Positions 51,735-61,486 of a DNA stretch of 64,000 nucleotides are shown here, in pieces; positions within the stretch are counted from its first letter, which is position 1; every line of letters begins with the position of its first letter. The position numbers and the translations under genes are program-made. Under the pieces are notes generated by a model. That model was given only the letters and a program-made list of their open reading frames with translations. It ran no database searches and had not been told where the DNA came from. Origin of the DNA: Mesorhizobium sp. 131-2-1. GTDB lineage: Bacteria > Pseudomonadota > Alphaproteobacteria > Rhizobiales > Rhizobiaceae. Location of the stretch: assembly GCF_016756535.1 (NCBI RefSeq), contig NZ_AP023247.1, positions 4,774,501-4,838,500 on the forward strand, written 5' to 3'.

Positions 51735-51770
51735 ATGAAAAAGGTCTCGTTATCGCGAGACCTTTTTCAT
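51735..51770 (+). promoter_or_regulatory. hairpin containing the start codon of the YnfA-type gene
   Basis: ATGAAAAAGGTCTCG and CGAGACCTTTTTCAT pair perfectly over 15 bases around a six-base loop (TTATCG). The right arm ends in the ATG of the next gene, so the start codon is inside the stem and the upstream GAGA region is paired. It may be a terminator for the previous gene, a translational switch, or both. Confidence 0.6.
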
Positions 51771-52089
51771 GACCTACCTCATCTACATCGCAGCCGCGCT
51801 GGCCGAGATCGCCGGCTGCTTTTCGTTCTGGGCCTGGTGGCGGCTGGAGAAGTCGCCGCTATGGCTGGCGCCGGGCCTCGTCTCGCTCGCCTTGTTCGGC
51901 TTCCTGCTGGCGCTGGTCGACACATCGGCCGCCGGCCGCGCCTATGCGGCCTATGGCGGCATCTACATTGCGGCATCGCTTGCCTGGCTGTGGCTGGTGG
52001 AAGGCGTGCGCCCCGACCGCTGGGACCTCAGCGGAGCAGCGCTCTGCATCGTCGGCGCCTCGGTCATCCTGCTCGCGCCCAGAGCATGA
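51769..52089 (+). CDS. YnfA-family (UPF0060) small membrane protein
   Basis: 106 residues, four membrane helices: [59 protein letters not shown] and [18 protein letters not shown]. [17 protein letters not shown] is the family signature; related to the small multidrug/EamA folds but of unknown function. The last two codons and the stop lie in a rhizobial repeat (AGAGCATGA), so the C terminus is contributed by the element. The start codon is in a 15-bp hairpin. Confidence 0.88.
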   Translation: MTYLIYIAAALAEIAGCFSFWAWWRLEKSPLWLAPGLVSLALFGFLLALVDTSAAGRAYAAYGGIYIAASLAWLWLVEGVRPDRWDLSGAALCIVGASVILLAPRA

Positions 52090-52131
52090 TGCCGAAAAGT
52101 GTGAGGCGGTTTTCGGAGGACATCATGCTCT
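52081..52131. repeat. palindromic repeat overlapping the YnfA stop codon
   Basis: AGAGCATGATG and CATCATGCTCT bracket CCGAAAAGTGTGAGGCGGTT. The typical Mesorhizobium repeat; the CGGTTTTC...AAAAGTGTG core is shared with the repeats at 8818 and 27723. It provides the end of the YnfA-type frame. Confidence 0.7.
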
Positions 52132-52145
52132 ATCTCTTTGACCTG

Positions 52146-52190
52146 GAACTGGATGATTTCAGGTCGATGCGACCTGAAATCATCCAGTTC
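52146..52190. repeat. 21-bp perfect inverted repeat
   Basis: GAACTGGATGATTTCAGGTC continues to G, then three bases ATG, then the exact complement ending in CCTGAAATCATCCAGTTC. It lies directly after the previous repeat and 16 bases ahead of the next start, so it is the second half of a mosaic element. Confidence 0.75.
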
Positions 52191-52206
52191 TAAGGGAGCC
52201 TGAGCC

Positions 52207-53175
52207 GTGGAACTCCCCGCCCCGCTCCGGCAAGGTGTCGACAACCTGCTCGAAAAGGTGCCGCTGCCGGCCCTCAAACAGGCGGCGAGGACGCTGTCCG
52301 ACCGCTACCGCGCTGAGCTGCGCGACGGTCGCCTGCACATGGGCGACGACATGGCGGTGAAGGCCTATCTGGCGACCAGGCTGCCCGCCACCTACGCCGC
52401 AGTCAGCGCCAGCCTCGACGCGCTCACCGAAGCACGCCCAGATTTTCAGCCGAAGAGCCTGCTCGATATCGGCGCCGGGCCCGGCACGATGCTTTGGGCC
52501 ACGACTGATCTCTGGTCCGGTCTCGAAGCGGCGGTAATGCTCGAGGCGAGTGCGGCGGTGCGCAAGATCGGCCAGTCGCTTGCCACTGATGCGATCGCCG
52601 CCAGGACGGAGTGGCTCGCCGGCGACGCCACGATCGATCTCGCCGATCTCCAGCCCGCCGATCTGGTCACAGCTGCCTATGTGCTGGACGAGATCGTGCC
52701 GGCCTCGCTGCCCAAGCTTGTCGGCCGGCTCTGGCAGTTGACTGCCGACACGCTACTGATCGTCGAGCCGGGCACGCCGGCCGGCTGGCAGCGAATTCTT
52801 GCCGTGCGCCGGCAACTGGTCGAGGCCGGCGCGCATGTGCTGGCGCCGTGTCCGCACGAGGCGCCCTGCCCGCTCGCCCAGCCCGACTGGTGCCATTTCT
52901 CGCGCCGAGTCGCCCGCTCGCGCCTGCATCGCCTCGCCAAGGACGCCGACGTGCCGTGGGAGGACGAGAAGTTCATCTACATCGCCGCCTCGCGGCGACC
53001 GGCGCCGGTCCGGCCGGCACGGGTGATCGCGCCACCGAAAGCCGGCTCCGGCAAGGTCCTGCTCAAGCTTTGCCGTTCTGATGGCAATGCCGGCGAGACG
53101 CTTTTCAGCAAGCGCGACGGCGAAATGTTCAAGGCGGCGCGGCGGGCGGACTGGGGCGACTCGCTGGATATTTGA
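52207..53175 (+). CDS. Rsm22-family ribosome-associated methyltransferase-like protein
   Basis: 322 residues from a GTG after GGGAG. The SAM region is SLLDIGAGPGTMLWATTDLW. The Rsm22 signature is a cysteine-rich segment: VLAPCPHEAPCPLAQPDWCH, with the metal or iron-sulfur ligands C-P-H-x-x-x-C-P-L and WCHFS. Rsm22 homologues in mitochondria and bacteria act in small-subunit assembly and need the Cys cluster. YxxDEIVPASLP is the typical catalytic surroundings. The C-terminal part (KFIYIAASRRP) is family-like. Confidence 0.85.
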   Translation: MELPAPLRQGVDNLLEKVPLPALKQAARTLSDRYRAELRDGRLHMGDDMAVKAYLATRLPATYAAVSASLDALTEARPDFQPKSLLDIGAGPGTMLWATTDLWSGLEAAVMLEASAAVRKIGQSLATDAIAARTEWLAGDATIDLADLQPADLVTAAYVLDEIVPASLPKLVGRLWQLTADTLLIVEPGTPAGWQRILAVRRQLVEAGAHVLAPCPHEAPCPLAQPDWCHFSRRVARSRLHRLAKDADVPWEDEKFIYIAASRRPAPVRPARVIAPPKAGSGKVLLKLCRSDGNAGETLFSKRDGEMFKAARRADWGDSLDI

Positions 53176-53184
53176 ATGACGATT

Positions 53185-53199
53185 GTTCTTTATTTGTTC
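53185..53199 (+). promoter_or_regulatory. GTTC-N7-GTTC box (alphaproteobacterial LexA site type)
   Basis: GTTCTTTATTTGTTC: two GTTC half-sites exactly seven bases apart, about 195 bases ahead of dnaB and ten bases past the Rsm22 stop. This is the direct-repeat consensus of LexA boxes in alphaproteobacteria. Confidence 0.45.
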
Positions 53200-53393
53200 C
53201 AGACCTTCGCGTAGAATCGCGACCTTGCCGAGTCAACCGGAATCGGGGCACGGGAATTCTGTCCTGTGGACGGTTTGCCGTTCCTGTGAACAGCGGGCAT
53301 CAAGGCTGATTGGCCGTGGGGTGATGCAGAAAGGTCAGCACCGACTCATCTCGTTCTTGCTATCGAGGGGTCGGGATCGAAATCGGGGACATC

Positions 53394-54884
53394 ATGGCTG
53401 AGGCAGCGCGCAAATTCGGCGTGGCGGAGCAACCGCTCTATCGCGAGGCACCGAACAACATCGAGGCGGAGCAGGCGCTGCTCGGCGCTATCCTCGTCAA
53501 CAACGACGCCTTCTACCGGGTCTCCGACTTCCTCAAGCCGGGACACTTCTACGAGCCGCTGCACCGCAGGATCTTCGAGGTGGCGGCCGAGCTCATCCGC
53601 ATGGGCAAGATCGCGACGCCGATCACGCTGAAGACCTTCCTTCCCGCCGACGAAAAGGTCGGCGACATGACGGTGGCGCAATATATCGTGCGGCTTGCGG
53701 TCGAGGCGGTCACCGTCGTCAACGCCACCGACTATGGCCGCGCCATCTACGACCTCGCCACGCGCCGCGCGCTGATCACCGTCGGCGAGGACATGGTCAA
53801 CATCGCCTATGACGCGCCCGTCGACATGTCGCCCTCCGACCAGATCGAGGATGCCGAGCGGCGGCTGTTCGAACTGGCCGAGACTGGCCGCTACGATGGC
53901 GGCTTCGAGAGCTTCACCGATGCGGTCAAGACCGCCGTCGACATGGCCAATGCCGCCTATATGCGCGACGGTGGCCTGTCGGGCATCGCCACCGGCCTGC
54001 GCGACCTCGACCGCCGCATGGGCGGCCTGCAGCCCTCCGACCTGATCGTGCTTGCCGGCCGCCCCGGCATGGGCAAGACGTCGCTTGCCACCAACATCGC
54101 CTTCAACATCGCCGAGGCCTATGTGCCGGCGCAGCAGGCCGACGGCTCGTTCAAGGCCGCCAATGGCGGCGTCGTCGGCTTCTTTTCGCTGGAAATGTCG
54201 TCCGAGCAGCTCGCCACCCGTATCATCTCCGAGCAGACCGAAATCTCGTCATCGAAGATCCGCCGCGGCGAGATCTCCGAGATGGATTTCGAAAAACTGG
54301 TCGCCTGCTCGCAGACCATGCAGAAGATCCCGCTGTTCATCGATCAGACCGGCGGTATCTCGATCGCCCAGCTGTCCGCCCGCGCGCGCCGCCTGAAGCG
54401 CCAGCGCGGCCTCGACCTCATCGTCATCGACTATATCCAGCTGATGCAAGGCTCCAGCGCCAAGGCCTCGCAGAACCGCGTGCAGGAGATCACCGAGATC
54501 ACCACGGGCCTGAAGGCGCTGGCCAAGGAGCTCGGCGTGCCAATCATCGCGCTGTCGCAGCTCTCGCGTCAGGTCGAAAGCCGTGACGACAAGCGTCCGC
54601 AACTCTCGGACCTGCGTGAATCTGGCTCCATCGAGCAGGACGCCGACGTGGTGCTGTTCGTCTATCGCGAGGAGTACTACCTGAAGAACCGCGAACCGAA
54701 GCTCGGCACTGAGGAATACGTCAAATGGGAAAACGAGATGAACGAGATGCGCGGCAAGGCCGAGGTGATCGTGGCCAAGCAGCGCCACGGCCCGACCGGC
54801 TCGGTCAGCCTCGCCTTCCACGGCGAATTCACCCGCTTCTCCGACCTGGCGGAAGAGCATCATCTGCCGGATCGGTTTGAGTAG
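53394..54884 (+). CDS. dnaB: replicative DNA helicase DnaB
   Basis: 496 residues. The N-terminal primase-interacting domain (REAPNNIEAEQALLGAILVN) and a C-terminal RecA-like motor: Walker A LIVLAGRPGMGKTSLATNIA, Walker B DLIVIDYIQLMQGSS, and the arginine-finger and DnaB motif region KALAKELGVPIIALSQLSRQ. An insert between GMGKTSLATNIA and VVGFFSLEMSSEQ (YVPAQQADGSFKAANG) is typical for Rhizobiales. Hexameric fork helicase. Confidence 0.96.
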   Translation: MAEAARKFGVAEQPLYREAPNNIEAEQALLGAILVNNDAFYRVSDFLKPGHFYEPLHRRIFEVAAELIRMGKIATPITLKTFLPADEKVGDMTVAQYIVRLAVEAVTVVNATDYGRAIYDLATRRALITVGEDMVNIAYDAPVDMSPSDQIEDAERRLFELAETGRYDGGFESFTDAVKTAVDMANAAYMRDGGLSGIATGLRDLDRRMGGLQPSDLIVLAGRPGMGKTSLATNIAFNIAEAYVPAQQADGSFKAANGGVVGFFSLEMSSEQLATRIISEQTEISSSKIRRGEISEMDFEKLVACSQTMQKIPLFIDQTGGISIAQLSARARRLKRQRGLDLIVIDYIQLMQGSSAKASQNRVQEITEITTGLKALAKELGVPIIALSQLSRQVESRDDKRPQLSDLRESGSIEQDADVVLFVYREEYYLKNREPKLGTEEYVKWENEMNEMRGKAEVIVAKQRHGPTGSVSLAFHGEFTRFSDLAEEHHLPDRFE

Positions 54885-54912
54885 CTTTTTGACCTACCGT
54901 CGCGCTCTGTCA

Positions 54913-55070
54913 CACCCCCCTCTGGCCTGCCGGCCATCTCCCCCGCAAGGGGGGAGATCGGAAGTTTTGGCGCCGGCGCTCGTCCTGCAACCTCGGCGAT
55001 TGGCGAAAGCATTGGTGACAGCCAATCTCCCCCCTTGCGGGGGAGATGTCCGGCAGGACAGAGGGGGGTG
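54913..55070. repeat. long imperfect inverted repeat upstream of radA
   Basis: Two 45-base arms, each with a C-run and G-run palindrome (CATCTCCCCCGCAAGGGGGG; complement CCCCCTTGCGGGGGAGATG). The outer ends CACCCCCCTCTG and CAGAGGGGGGTG match. Related shorter units lie at 60752 and 61344. It ends 45 bases from radA. Confidence 0.7.
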
Positions 55071-55115
55071 GGCGGGAACGCCAGCCTTACGCCATATGCG
55101 AACAGCGCAAAACTG

Positions 55116-56534
<1,419 letters not shown>

Positions 56535-56577
56535 CGCGGCTCGTCGAGCGGTAGAGACATGGAGTGGGGCGAAGGAC

Positions 56578-57258
56578 ATGCCGATTACGCTGCTTGACGG
56601 AATTCTCGTCGGCTTCACCCTGGTCTCGGCGATGCTCGCCATGGTGCGCGGCTTTTCGCGCGAGGTGCTCTCCATCGTGTCATGGGTAGCGGCGGCGGTG
56701 GCGGCGTTCTTCTTCTACAAGCCGGTTCTGCCTTACGTTCAGCCCTATGTCGACAACGACAAGATCGCCATGGCGGCCGCAGCCGGCGTCGTCTTCATCA
56801 TCGCGCTGATTGTCGTTTCCGTCATCACCATGAAGCTCGCCGACTGGATCATCGATTCCCGCATCGGCGCGCTCGACCGCACGCTCGGTTTCCTCTACGG
56901 CGCGGCGCGCGGCATCCTGGTGGTCGCGGTGGCGCTGCTGTTCTTCAACTGGCTGGCCGGCGCCAAGGCGCCGGGCTGGGTCGCCAACGCCAAGTCGCGG
57001 CCGCTGCTGGAGACGATCGGCGCCAAGCTCGAAAGCCTGCTGCCGGAGAACACGGAAGAGCTCGTCAACAAATACACCCACAAGGGCGCGCCTGCGGCTG
57101 AAACGCCGGCGGCGCCAGGTGCCACGACCGACCAGCCGGCGGCCGAACCGCCGGCAAATGGCGATGACGCCGATGCGCCGGCCGATGAAAACGAAGGCGA
57201 AGCACCGGCCGATAACGCGCCCGCGCCGGCTCCCGCCGCTCCGGCGCCGGCAAACTGA
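56578..57258 (+). CDS. cvpA: CvpA-family membrane protein
   Basis: 226 residues. Four helices: TLLDGILVGFTLVSAMLAMV, SIVSWVAAAVAAFFFYKPVL, MAAAAGVVFIIALIVVSVIT and ARGILVVAVALLFFNWLAG, with the typical RGFSREVLSIVSW loop. After residue 160 comes a cytoplasmic Ala/Pro/Glu-rich tail (APAAETPAAPGATTDQPAAE). Its neighbour purF is the classic partner of cvpA. Function in enterobacteria relates to colicin V export and purine-linked envelope homeostasis, but is unproven. Confidence 0.88.
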   Translation: MPITLLDGILVGFTLVSAMLAMVRGFSREVLSIVSWVAAAVAAFFFYKPVLPYVQPYVDNDKIAMAAAAGVVFIIALIVVSVITMKLADWIIDSRIGALDRTLGFLYGAARGILVVAVALLFFNWLAGAKAPGWVANAKSRPLLETIGAKLESLLPENTEELVNKYTHKGAPAAETPAAPGATTDQPAAEPPANGDDADAPADENEGEAPADNAPAPAPAAPAPAN

Positions 57259-57392
57259 TCCCTGCCAGAACGAGCGCCCGCGGCAAAGCGGGTGCTTGCC
57301 GGGGATTGACGATGGTGTGAACGCCGCAAGGCATGCGTTGCTTTCGACGAGCGATCGCCTTATATGGCGACTTTAGCGGAGCTTGAGCCCCC

Positions 57393-58874
57393 ATGGCAGT
57401 TTCGAAGGCAGACGCAGGCGACGTGCTTTCCGCCGAGGCCGACGACCATTTCCACGACGAGTGCGGCGTGTTCGGCATTTTCGGCCGCCAGGATGCGGCG
57501 GCGATCGTCACGCTCGGCCTGCATGCGCTGCAGCATCGCGGCCAGGAAGCGGCCGGCATCGTCTCCTATGACGGCAGCCAGTTCCATGTCGAACGCCATG
57601 TCGGCCTGATCGGTGACACCTTCACCAAGCAGCGCGTCATCGACAGCCTGCAAGGCAACCGCGCCATCGGCCACACGCGCTACGCCACCACCGGCGGCGC
57701 CGGCCTGCGCAACATCCAGCCCTTCTTCGCCGAGCTCGCCGAAGGCGGCTTCGCGGTCGCCCACAACGGCAACCTCACCAACGCCATGACCGTGCAGCGC
57801 GCGCTACAGAAACAGGGCGCGATCTTTTCCTCCACCTCCGACACCGAGACGCTGCTGCATCTGGTCGCGACCAGCAAGGAGCGGGATCTCAATTCGCGCT
57901 TCATCGACGCTGTGCGCCAGGTCGAGGGCGCCTTCTCGCTGGTGGCGATGACCGCCAAGAAGATGATCGGCTGCCGCGATCCGCTGGGTATCCGCCCCCT
58001 GGTGCTGGGCGATCTTGACGGCGCCTGGATCCTCGCCTCCGAGACCTGCGCGCTCGATATCATCGGCGCCCGCTTCGTGCGCGACCTGAAGCCCGGCGAG
58101 ATGGTCGTCATCACCTCCAAGGGCATCGAGAGCCTGTTCCCGTTCGAACCGCAGAAGACCCGCTTCTGCATCTTCGAATATGTCTATTTCGCGCGGCCGG
58201 ATTCTTCGGTCGAGGGCCGCAACGTCTACGAAGTGCGCAAGCGCATCGGCGCCGAGCTGGCGCAGGAAAACCCGGTCGAGGCCGACATCGTCGTGCCGGT
58301 GCCGGATTCCGGCACGCCGGCGGCGATCGGCTTTTCCCAGGCGGCCGGCATCCCCTTCGAGCTCGGCATCATCCGCAACCACTATGTCGGCCGCACCTTC
58401 ATCCAGCCCGGCGATTCGATCCGCCACATGGGCGTCAAGCTCAAGCACAACGCCAACCGCCGCATGATCGAGGGCAAGCGCGTGGTGCTGGTCGACGATT
58501 CCATCGTGCGCGGCACCACCAGCCAGAAGATCGTGCAGATGGTGCGCGACGCGGGCGCCAGGGAAGTGCACATGCGCATCGCATCGCCGCCGACCAGTGC
58601 GTCGTGCTTCTACGGCGTCGACACGCCGGAGAAGTCGAAGCTGCTCGCCTCGCGCATGTCGGTCGAGGAGATGGCCGAGTTCATCCGTGTCGATTCGCTC
58701 GGCTTCCTGTCGATCGACGGGCTCTACCGCGCCGTCGGCGAGGCGCGGCGCGACAACGACCAGCCGCAGTTCTGCGACGCCTGCTTCACCGGCCAGTATC
58801 CGACCCGGCTGCTCGACTTCGAAGGCCACGACAATGTGCGCACGCTGTCGCTGCTGGCGACCAGCGGCGCGTAG
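57393..58874 (+). CDS. purF: amidophosphoribosyltransferase
   Basis: 493 residues. The N-terminal glutaminase nucleophile is the cysteine in HDECGVFGIFGRQ at residue 24, so a 23-residue propeptide must be removed, as in Bacillus-type enzymes. HALQHRGQEAAGIVSYDG and AIGHTRYATTGG are the glutaminase motifs; the PRPP motif is VVLVDDSIVRGTTSQK. Late cysteines (QFCDACFTG) fit the iron-sulfur form of the Bacillus group. First committed step of purine synthesis. Confidence 0.96.
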   Translation: MAVSKADAGDVLSAEADDHFHDECGVFGIFGRQDAAAIVTLGLHALQHRGQEAAGIVSYDGSQFHVERHVGLIGDTFTKQRVIDSLQGNRAIGHTRYATTGGAGLRNIQPFFAELAEGGFAVAHNGNLTNAMTVQRALQKQGAIFSSTSDTETLLHLVATSKERDLNSRFIDAVRQVEGAFSLVAMTAKKMIGCRDPLGIRPLVLGDLDGAWILASETCALDIIGARFVRDLKPGEMVVITSKGIESLFPFEPQKTRFCIFEYVYFARPDSSVEGRNVYEVRKRIGAELAQENPVEADIVVPVPDSGTPAAIGFSQAAGIPFELGIIRNHYVGRTFIQPGDSIRHMGVKLKHNANRRMIEGKRVVLVDDSIVRGTTSQKIVQMVRDAGAREVHMRIASPPTSASCFYGVDTPEKSKLLASRMSVEEMAEFIRVDSLGFLSIDGLYRAVGEARRDNDQPQFCDACFTGQYPTRLLDFEGHDNVRTLSLLATSGA

Positions 58875-58901
58875 GCCGGACCACCTCACGGAAGCTCTCG
58901 C

Positions 58902-59657
58902 ATGACCCTCGACCTTTCCGGCCGCCTGGCGGTCGTCACCGGTGCCTCGCGCGGTATCGGCTATTCCATGGCCAAGGAATTGGCAGCCGCCGGCGCGCAT
59001 GTGATCGCGGTGGCCCGCACCGTCGGCGGGCTGGAAGAACTCGACGACCAGATCAAGGCCGAACACGCCAGGACCGGCAAGGGCGAGGCAACGTTGGTGC
59101 CGCTCGACCTTGCCGACATGGCGGGTATCGACCGGCTGGGCGGCGCCATCCATGAACGCTGGGGCAAGCTCGACATCCTCGTGGCGAACGCCGCCGTGCT
59201 CGGCGTCATCTCGCCGATCGGCCACGTCGAGGCCAAGACCTTCGAGAAGGTGATGACCATCAACGTCACCGCGACCTGGCGGCTGATCCGCTCGGTCGAC
59301 CCGCTGCTGCGGCTTTCCGATGCCGGCCGCGCCATCATCATGTCCTCCAACGCGGCGCACTCGGCGCGCGCCTTCTGGGCGCCCTACGCAGCCTCGAAGG
59401 CGGCTGTCGAGACGATGATGCGCTCCTGGGCGCACGAGACGCAGAGCCTGCCGCTGAGGGTGAACGCCGCCGATCCCGGTGCCACCCGTACCGCCATGCG
59501 CGCGCAGGCCGTGCCCGGCGAAGACCCGGAGACGCTGCCGCATCCGTCCGAGATCGCCAGGCGCATCCTGCCGCTGGCAAGCCCGGAGCTGAAGGAAACC
59601 GGGCTTATCTTCCAGGCCAAGCACAACCGCTTCGTCGCCTACCAGCAACCGGAATAA
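58902..59657 (+). CDS. SDR-family NAD(P)-dependent oxidoreductase
   Basis: 251 residues, classical SDR. Cofactor loop AVVTGASRGIGYSMAKELAA, structural motif LDILVANAAVLG, catalytic serine in IIMSSNAAHSARAF and the YAASKAA lysine/tyrosine pair. It follows purF by 27 bases in the same direction and is a frequent neighbour of purF in rhizobia. Substrate unknown. Confidence 0.88.
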   Translation: MTLDLSGRLAVVTGASRGIGYSMAKELAAAGAHVIAVARTVGGLEELDDQIKAEHARTGKGEATLVPLDLADMAGIDRLGGAIHERWGKLDILVANAAVLGVISPIGHVEAKTFEKVMTINVTATWRLIRSVDPLLRLSDAGRAIIMSSNAAHSARAFWAPYAASKAAVETMMRSWAHETQSLPLRVNAADPGATRTAMRAQAVPGEDPETLPHPSEIARRILPLASPELKETGLIFQAKHNRFVAYQQPE

Positions 59658-59699
59658 AGCTCGGCTCAAGGCGGATTAAATACGCCTCCGGCTACGTTC

Positions 59700-59720
59700 T
59701 TCGAATGTAGGACATTCGAA
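59700..59720 (+). promoter_or_regulatory. palindrome in the leader of the lectin-like gene
   Basis: TTCGAATGT and ACATTCGAA around AGG form a perfect nine-bp dyad, 14 bases upstream of the start codon and just before GGAGG. An operator or an mRNA leader hairpin that can mask the ribosome-binding site. Confidence 0.5.
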
Positions 59721-59734
59721 ACCGGAGGACCGCC

Positions 59735-60376
59735 ATGCGCAAATCTATTCTCGTTGCCGCCACCGCGACTGCCGCCGCTTTTGCCGTCACGGCGGGCGCT
59801 GCGCTCTCGCAAGACGCGAAGATGAGTTTCTTCGTCACCAGTGTCGGCTCCGGCAAGGGGGCCGATCTCGGCGGGCTGAAGGGCGCCGACGCGCATTGCG
59901 CTTCGCTGGCCGAAGCCGCCGGCGTCAAGGGCAAGACCTGGCATGCCTATCTGTCGACCAGCGCCGAGGATGCGCGCGACCGCATCGGCAAGGGTCCCTG
60001 GTTCAACGCCAAGGGTGAGAAGATCGCCGACGATGTCGTTTCGCTGCACGGCGACGCCAATGCCATCAGCAAGCAGACGGCGCTCAACGAGAAGGGCGAG
60101 GTGGTCAACGGCCGCGGCGACAAGCCGAACCGGCATGACGTGCTGACCGGCTCGAAACCCGACGGCACAAAGATCGCCGACCAGACCTGTGGCGACTGGA
60201 CAATGAGCGGCGCGGAGGGAGTGGCCATGATGGGCCACCACGACCGCACCGGGCTCGACGATTCGGCGGCGGCCAAGTCGTGGAATTCCTCGCATGCCTC
60301 GCGCGGCGGCTGCAGCCAGGAGGCGCTGCAGGGCACCGGCGGCGACGGCCTCTTCTACTGCTTTGCCGTCGAATGA
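59735..60376 (+). CDS. secreted endostatin/lectin-like (DUF1554-type) protein
   Basis: 213 residues with signal peptide (MRKSILVAATATAAAFAVTA, cut near ALSQD). The mature protein follows the pattern FFVTSVGSGKGADLGGLKGA-DAHCASLAEAAGVKGKTWHAYLS and ends TCGDWTMS...GLFYCFAVE, with four cysteines paired as in the C-type lectin/endostatin-like fold of DUF1554 proteins. Such proteins bind glycans or other surface partners, but no ligand is known. Strong GGAGG site. Confidence 0.7.
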   Translation: MRKSILVAATATAAAFAVTAGAALSQDAKMSFFVTSVGSGKGADLGGLKGADAHCASLAEAAGVKGKTWHAYLSTSAEDARDRIGKGPWFNAKGEKIADDVVSLHGDANAISKQTALNEKGEVVNGRGDKPNRHDVLTGSKPDGTKIADQTCGDWTMSGAEGVAMMGHHDRTGLDDSAAAKSWNSSHASRGGCSQEALQGTGGDGLFYCFAVE

Positions 60377-60512
60377 CGCCTTGGAGAGCAGGGCTGACAT
60401 CACGCGGCTGTGATGTCGCGCGCATTCACCGCGCGCCGGGCGAGCTTTCACCGCTCGCCCGGAGTTGCTAGGATCGGCCGACTCTCCCACACCAACACAG
60501 TAAGGAATTCCC

Positions 60513-60734
60513 ATGGCTGCTCCCAGCGTAGCATTGGTCTGGTATCTGGTGATCGCCGGCCCGCAGGGCGGCATGGTGGTGCTGCCCAGCACCTTCGACA
60601 CCCGCGAACAGTGCACCAACGCCATCACCGAATACCAGAAGCAGCCGACCCCACAGGGCTGGGCGGTGCAGTGCGTGCCGAGCGCCTCGCCCTTCACCGA
60701 CGAAGGGGATGCCGAAGAGCCCTCGGCGCAGTAG
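60513..60734 (+). CDS. small hypothetical protein, 73 residues
   Basis: Start ATG after AAGGAA. Two cysteines (REQCTNAITEYQ and WAVQCVPSASPF) and one short hydrophobic stretch (SVALVWYLVIAG) that is too weak and charged nearby for a classic signal peptide. The pattern CxxA...W-x-x-xCVP is found in small rhizobial proteins. No function assigned. Confidence 0.65.
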   Translation: MAAPSVALVWYLVIAGPQGGMVVLPSTFDTREQCTNAITEYQKQPTPQGWAVQCVPSASPFTDEGDAEEPSAQ

Positions 60735-60751
60735 CGACGCTGAAGCTGCTG

Positions 60752-60773
60752 ATCTCCCCCTCGTGGGGGAGAT
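60752..60773. terminator. hairpin between convergent genes
   Basis: ATCTCCCCC, TCGT loop, GGGGGAGAT: a perfect nine-bp stem between a rightward and a leftward stop. Same motif family as the long repeat at 54913. Confidence 0.55.
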
Positions 60774-60781
60774 TGGCGGTT

Positions 60782-61288
60782 TCAGCGCCGCGCGCTGACC
60801 GTCAGTTCCGGCTTGTTGCTGATCGTCTGGAACACCACGCAATAGCGTTCGGTGAGCTTGAGCAATGAATCGATGCGCTCCTGCGGCTCGTCGGTATCGA
60901 GGTCGAAATTCAGCCGGATGGCGCGGAAGCCGACCGGCGCATCCCTGGCGACGCCCAGCGTGCCGCGAAAATCGAGGTCGCCTTCCGCCTGCACCGTAGC
61001 GGCGCCGAGTTTGAATTCCAGCGCCGTCGCCACCGCCTTCAGCGTGACGCCGGCGCAGGCGACCAGCGCTTCGAGCAGCATGTCGCCCGAGCAGAGCTCG
61101 AGCCCGGTCCCGCCGGTCGCCGGGTGCAGACCGGCGATGGCAAGCGCCCTGCCGGTCTCGACCTTGCAGGCGATCGACTGGTCGTCGATCGAGCCCCTGG
61201 CGCGAAGCGTGATCAGCGCGAGCGAGGCGTCCTCGCGATAGGCTTCCTTCAGAGGCGCCTGCATGGCCTTGAGTGCGGTCGCGTCCAT
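60782..61288 (-). CDS. OsmC-family redox protein
   Basis: 168 residues from the ATG preceded by AAAGGAGCG; a longer frame contains repeat sequence. The catalytic cysteine is in LELCSGDMLLEALVACAGVT, with the first Cys in GTGLELCSG and the second in ALVACAGVTLKA. OsmC/Ohr-type enzymes reduce organic hydroperoxides or sulfur compounds with two cysteines. The N terminus differs from Ohr, so a general OsmC-like annotation is safest. RYCVVFQTISNKPEL is a typical C-terminal end. Confidence 0.85.
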   Translation of the reverse strand: MDATALKAMQAPLKEAYREDASLALITLRARGSIDDQSIACKVETGRALAIAGLHPATGGTGLELCSGDMLLEALVACAGVTLKAVATALEFKLGAATVQAEGDLDFRGTLGVARDAPVGFRAIRLNFDLDTDEPQERIDSLLKLTERYCVVFQTISNKPELTVSARR

Positions 61289-61343
61289 TTGCGCTCCTTT
61301 CGAGTCCTTCGTGTCTTGATAGCACTGATACGCTGGCGGGACA

Positions 61344-61379
61344 GCGCCCCCCTCTGTCCTGCCGGACAGAGGGGGGCGC
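61344..61379. repeat. 15-bp perfect inverted repeat
   Basis: GCGCCCCCCTCTGTC, loop CTGCCG, GACAGAGGGGGGCGC. One complete unit of the inverted repeat type seen around 54913 and 55070, upstream of osmC on the reverse strand. Confidence 0.75.
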
Positions 61380-61486
61380 GGAGGAACTCGACTTTTGTGA
61401 TGCTGAACCACTGACCTGTCCATCATCCCCTTTGACTTCGACCGCCCCGGCCATACCTATGCGGGAGTTGTTCCCGCGGAGGCATC

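Noticed and set aside
53183..53401. 72-codon ORF upstream of dnaB
   Set aside because: Starts with TTG inside the GTTC box, no ribosome-binding site or coding bias.
54913..55070. Inverted repeat upstream of radA as a riboswitch or phage attachment site
   Set aside because: The units recur at 60752 and 61344 and are simple C/G-run palindromes, so they are dispersed repeats.
57804..59669. 621-codon antisense frame across purF and the SDR gene
   Set aside because: Two well-supported forward genes occupy this stretch; the antisense translation has no recognisable motif.
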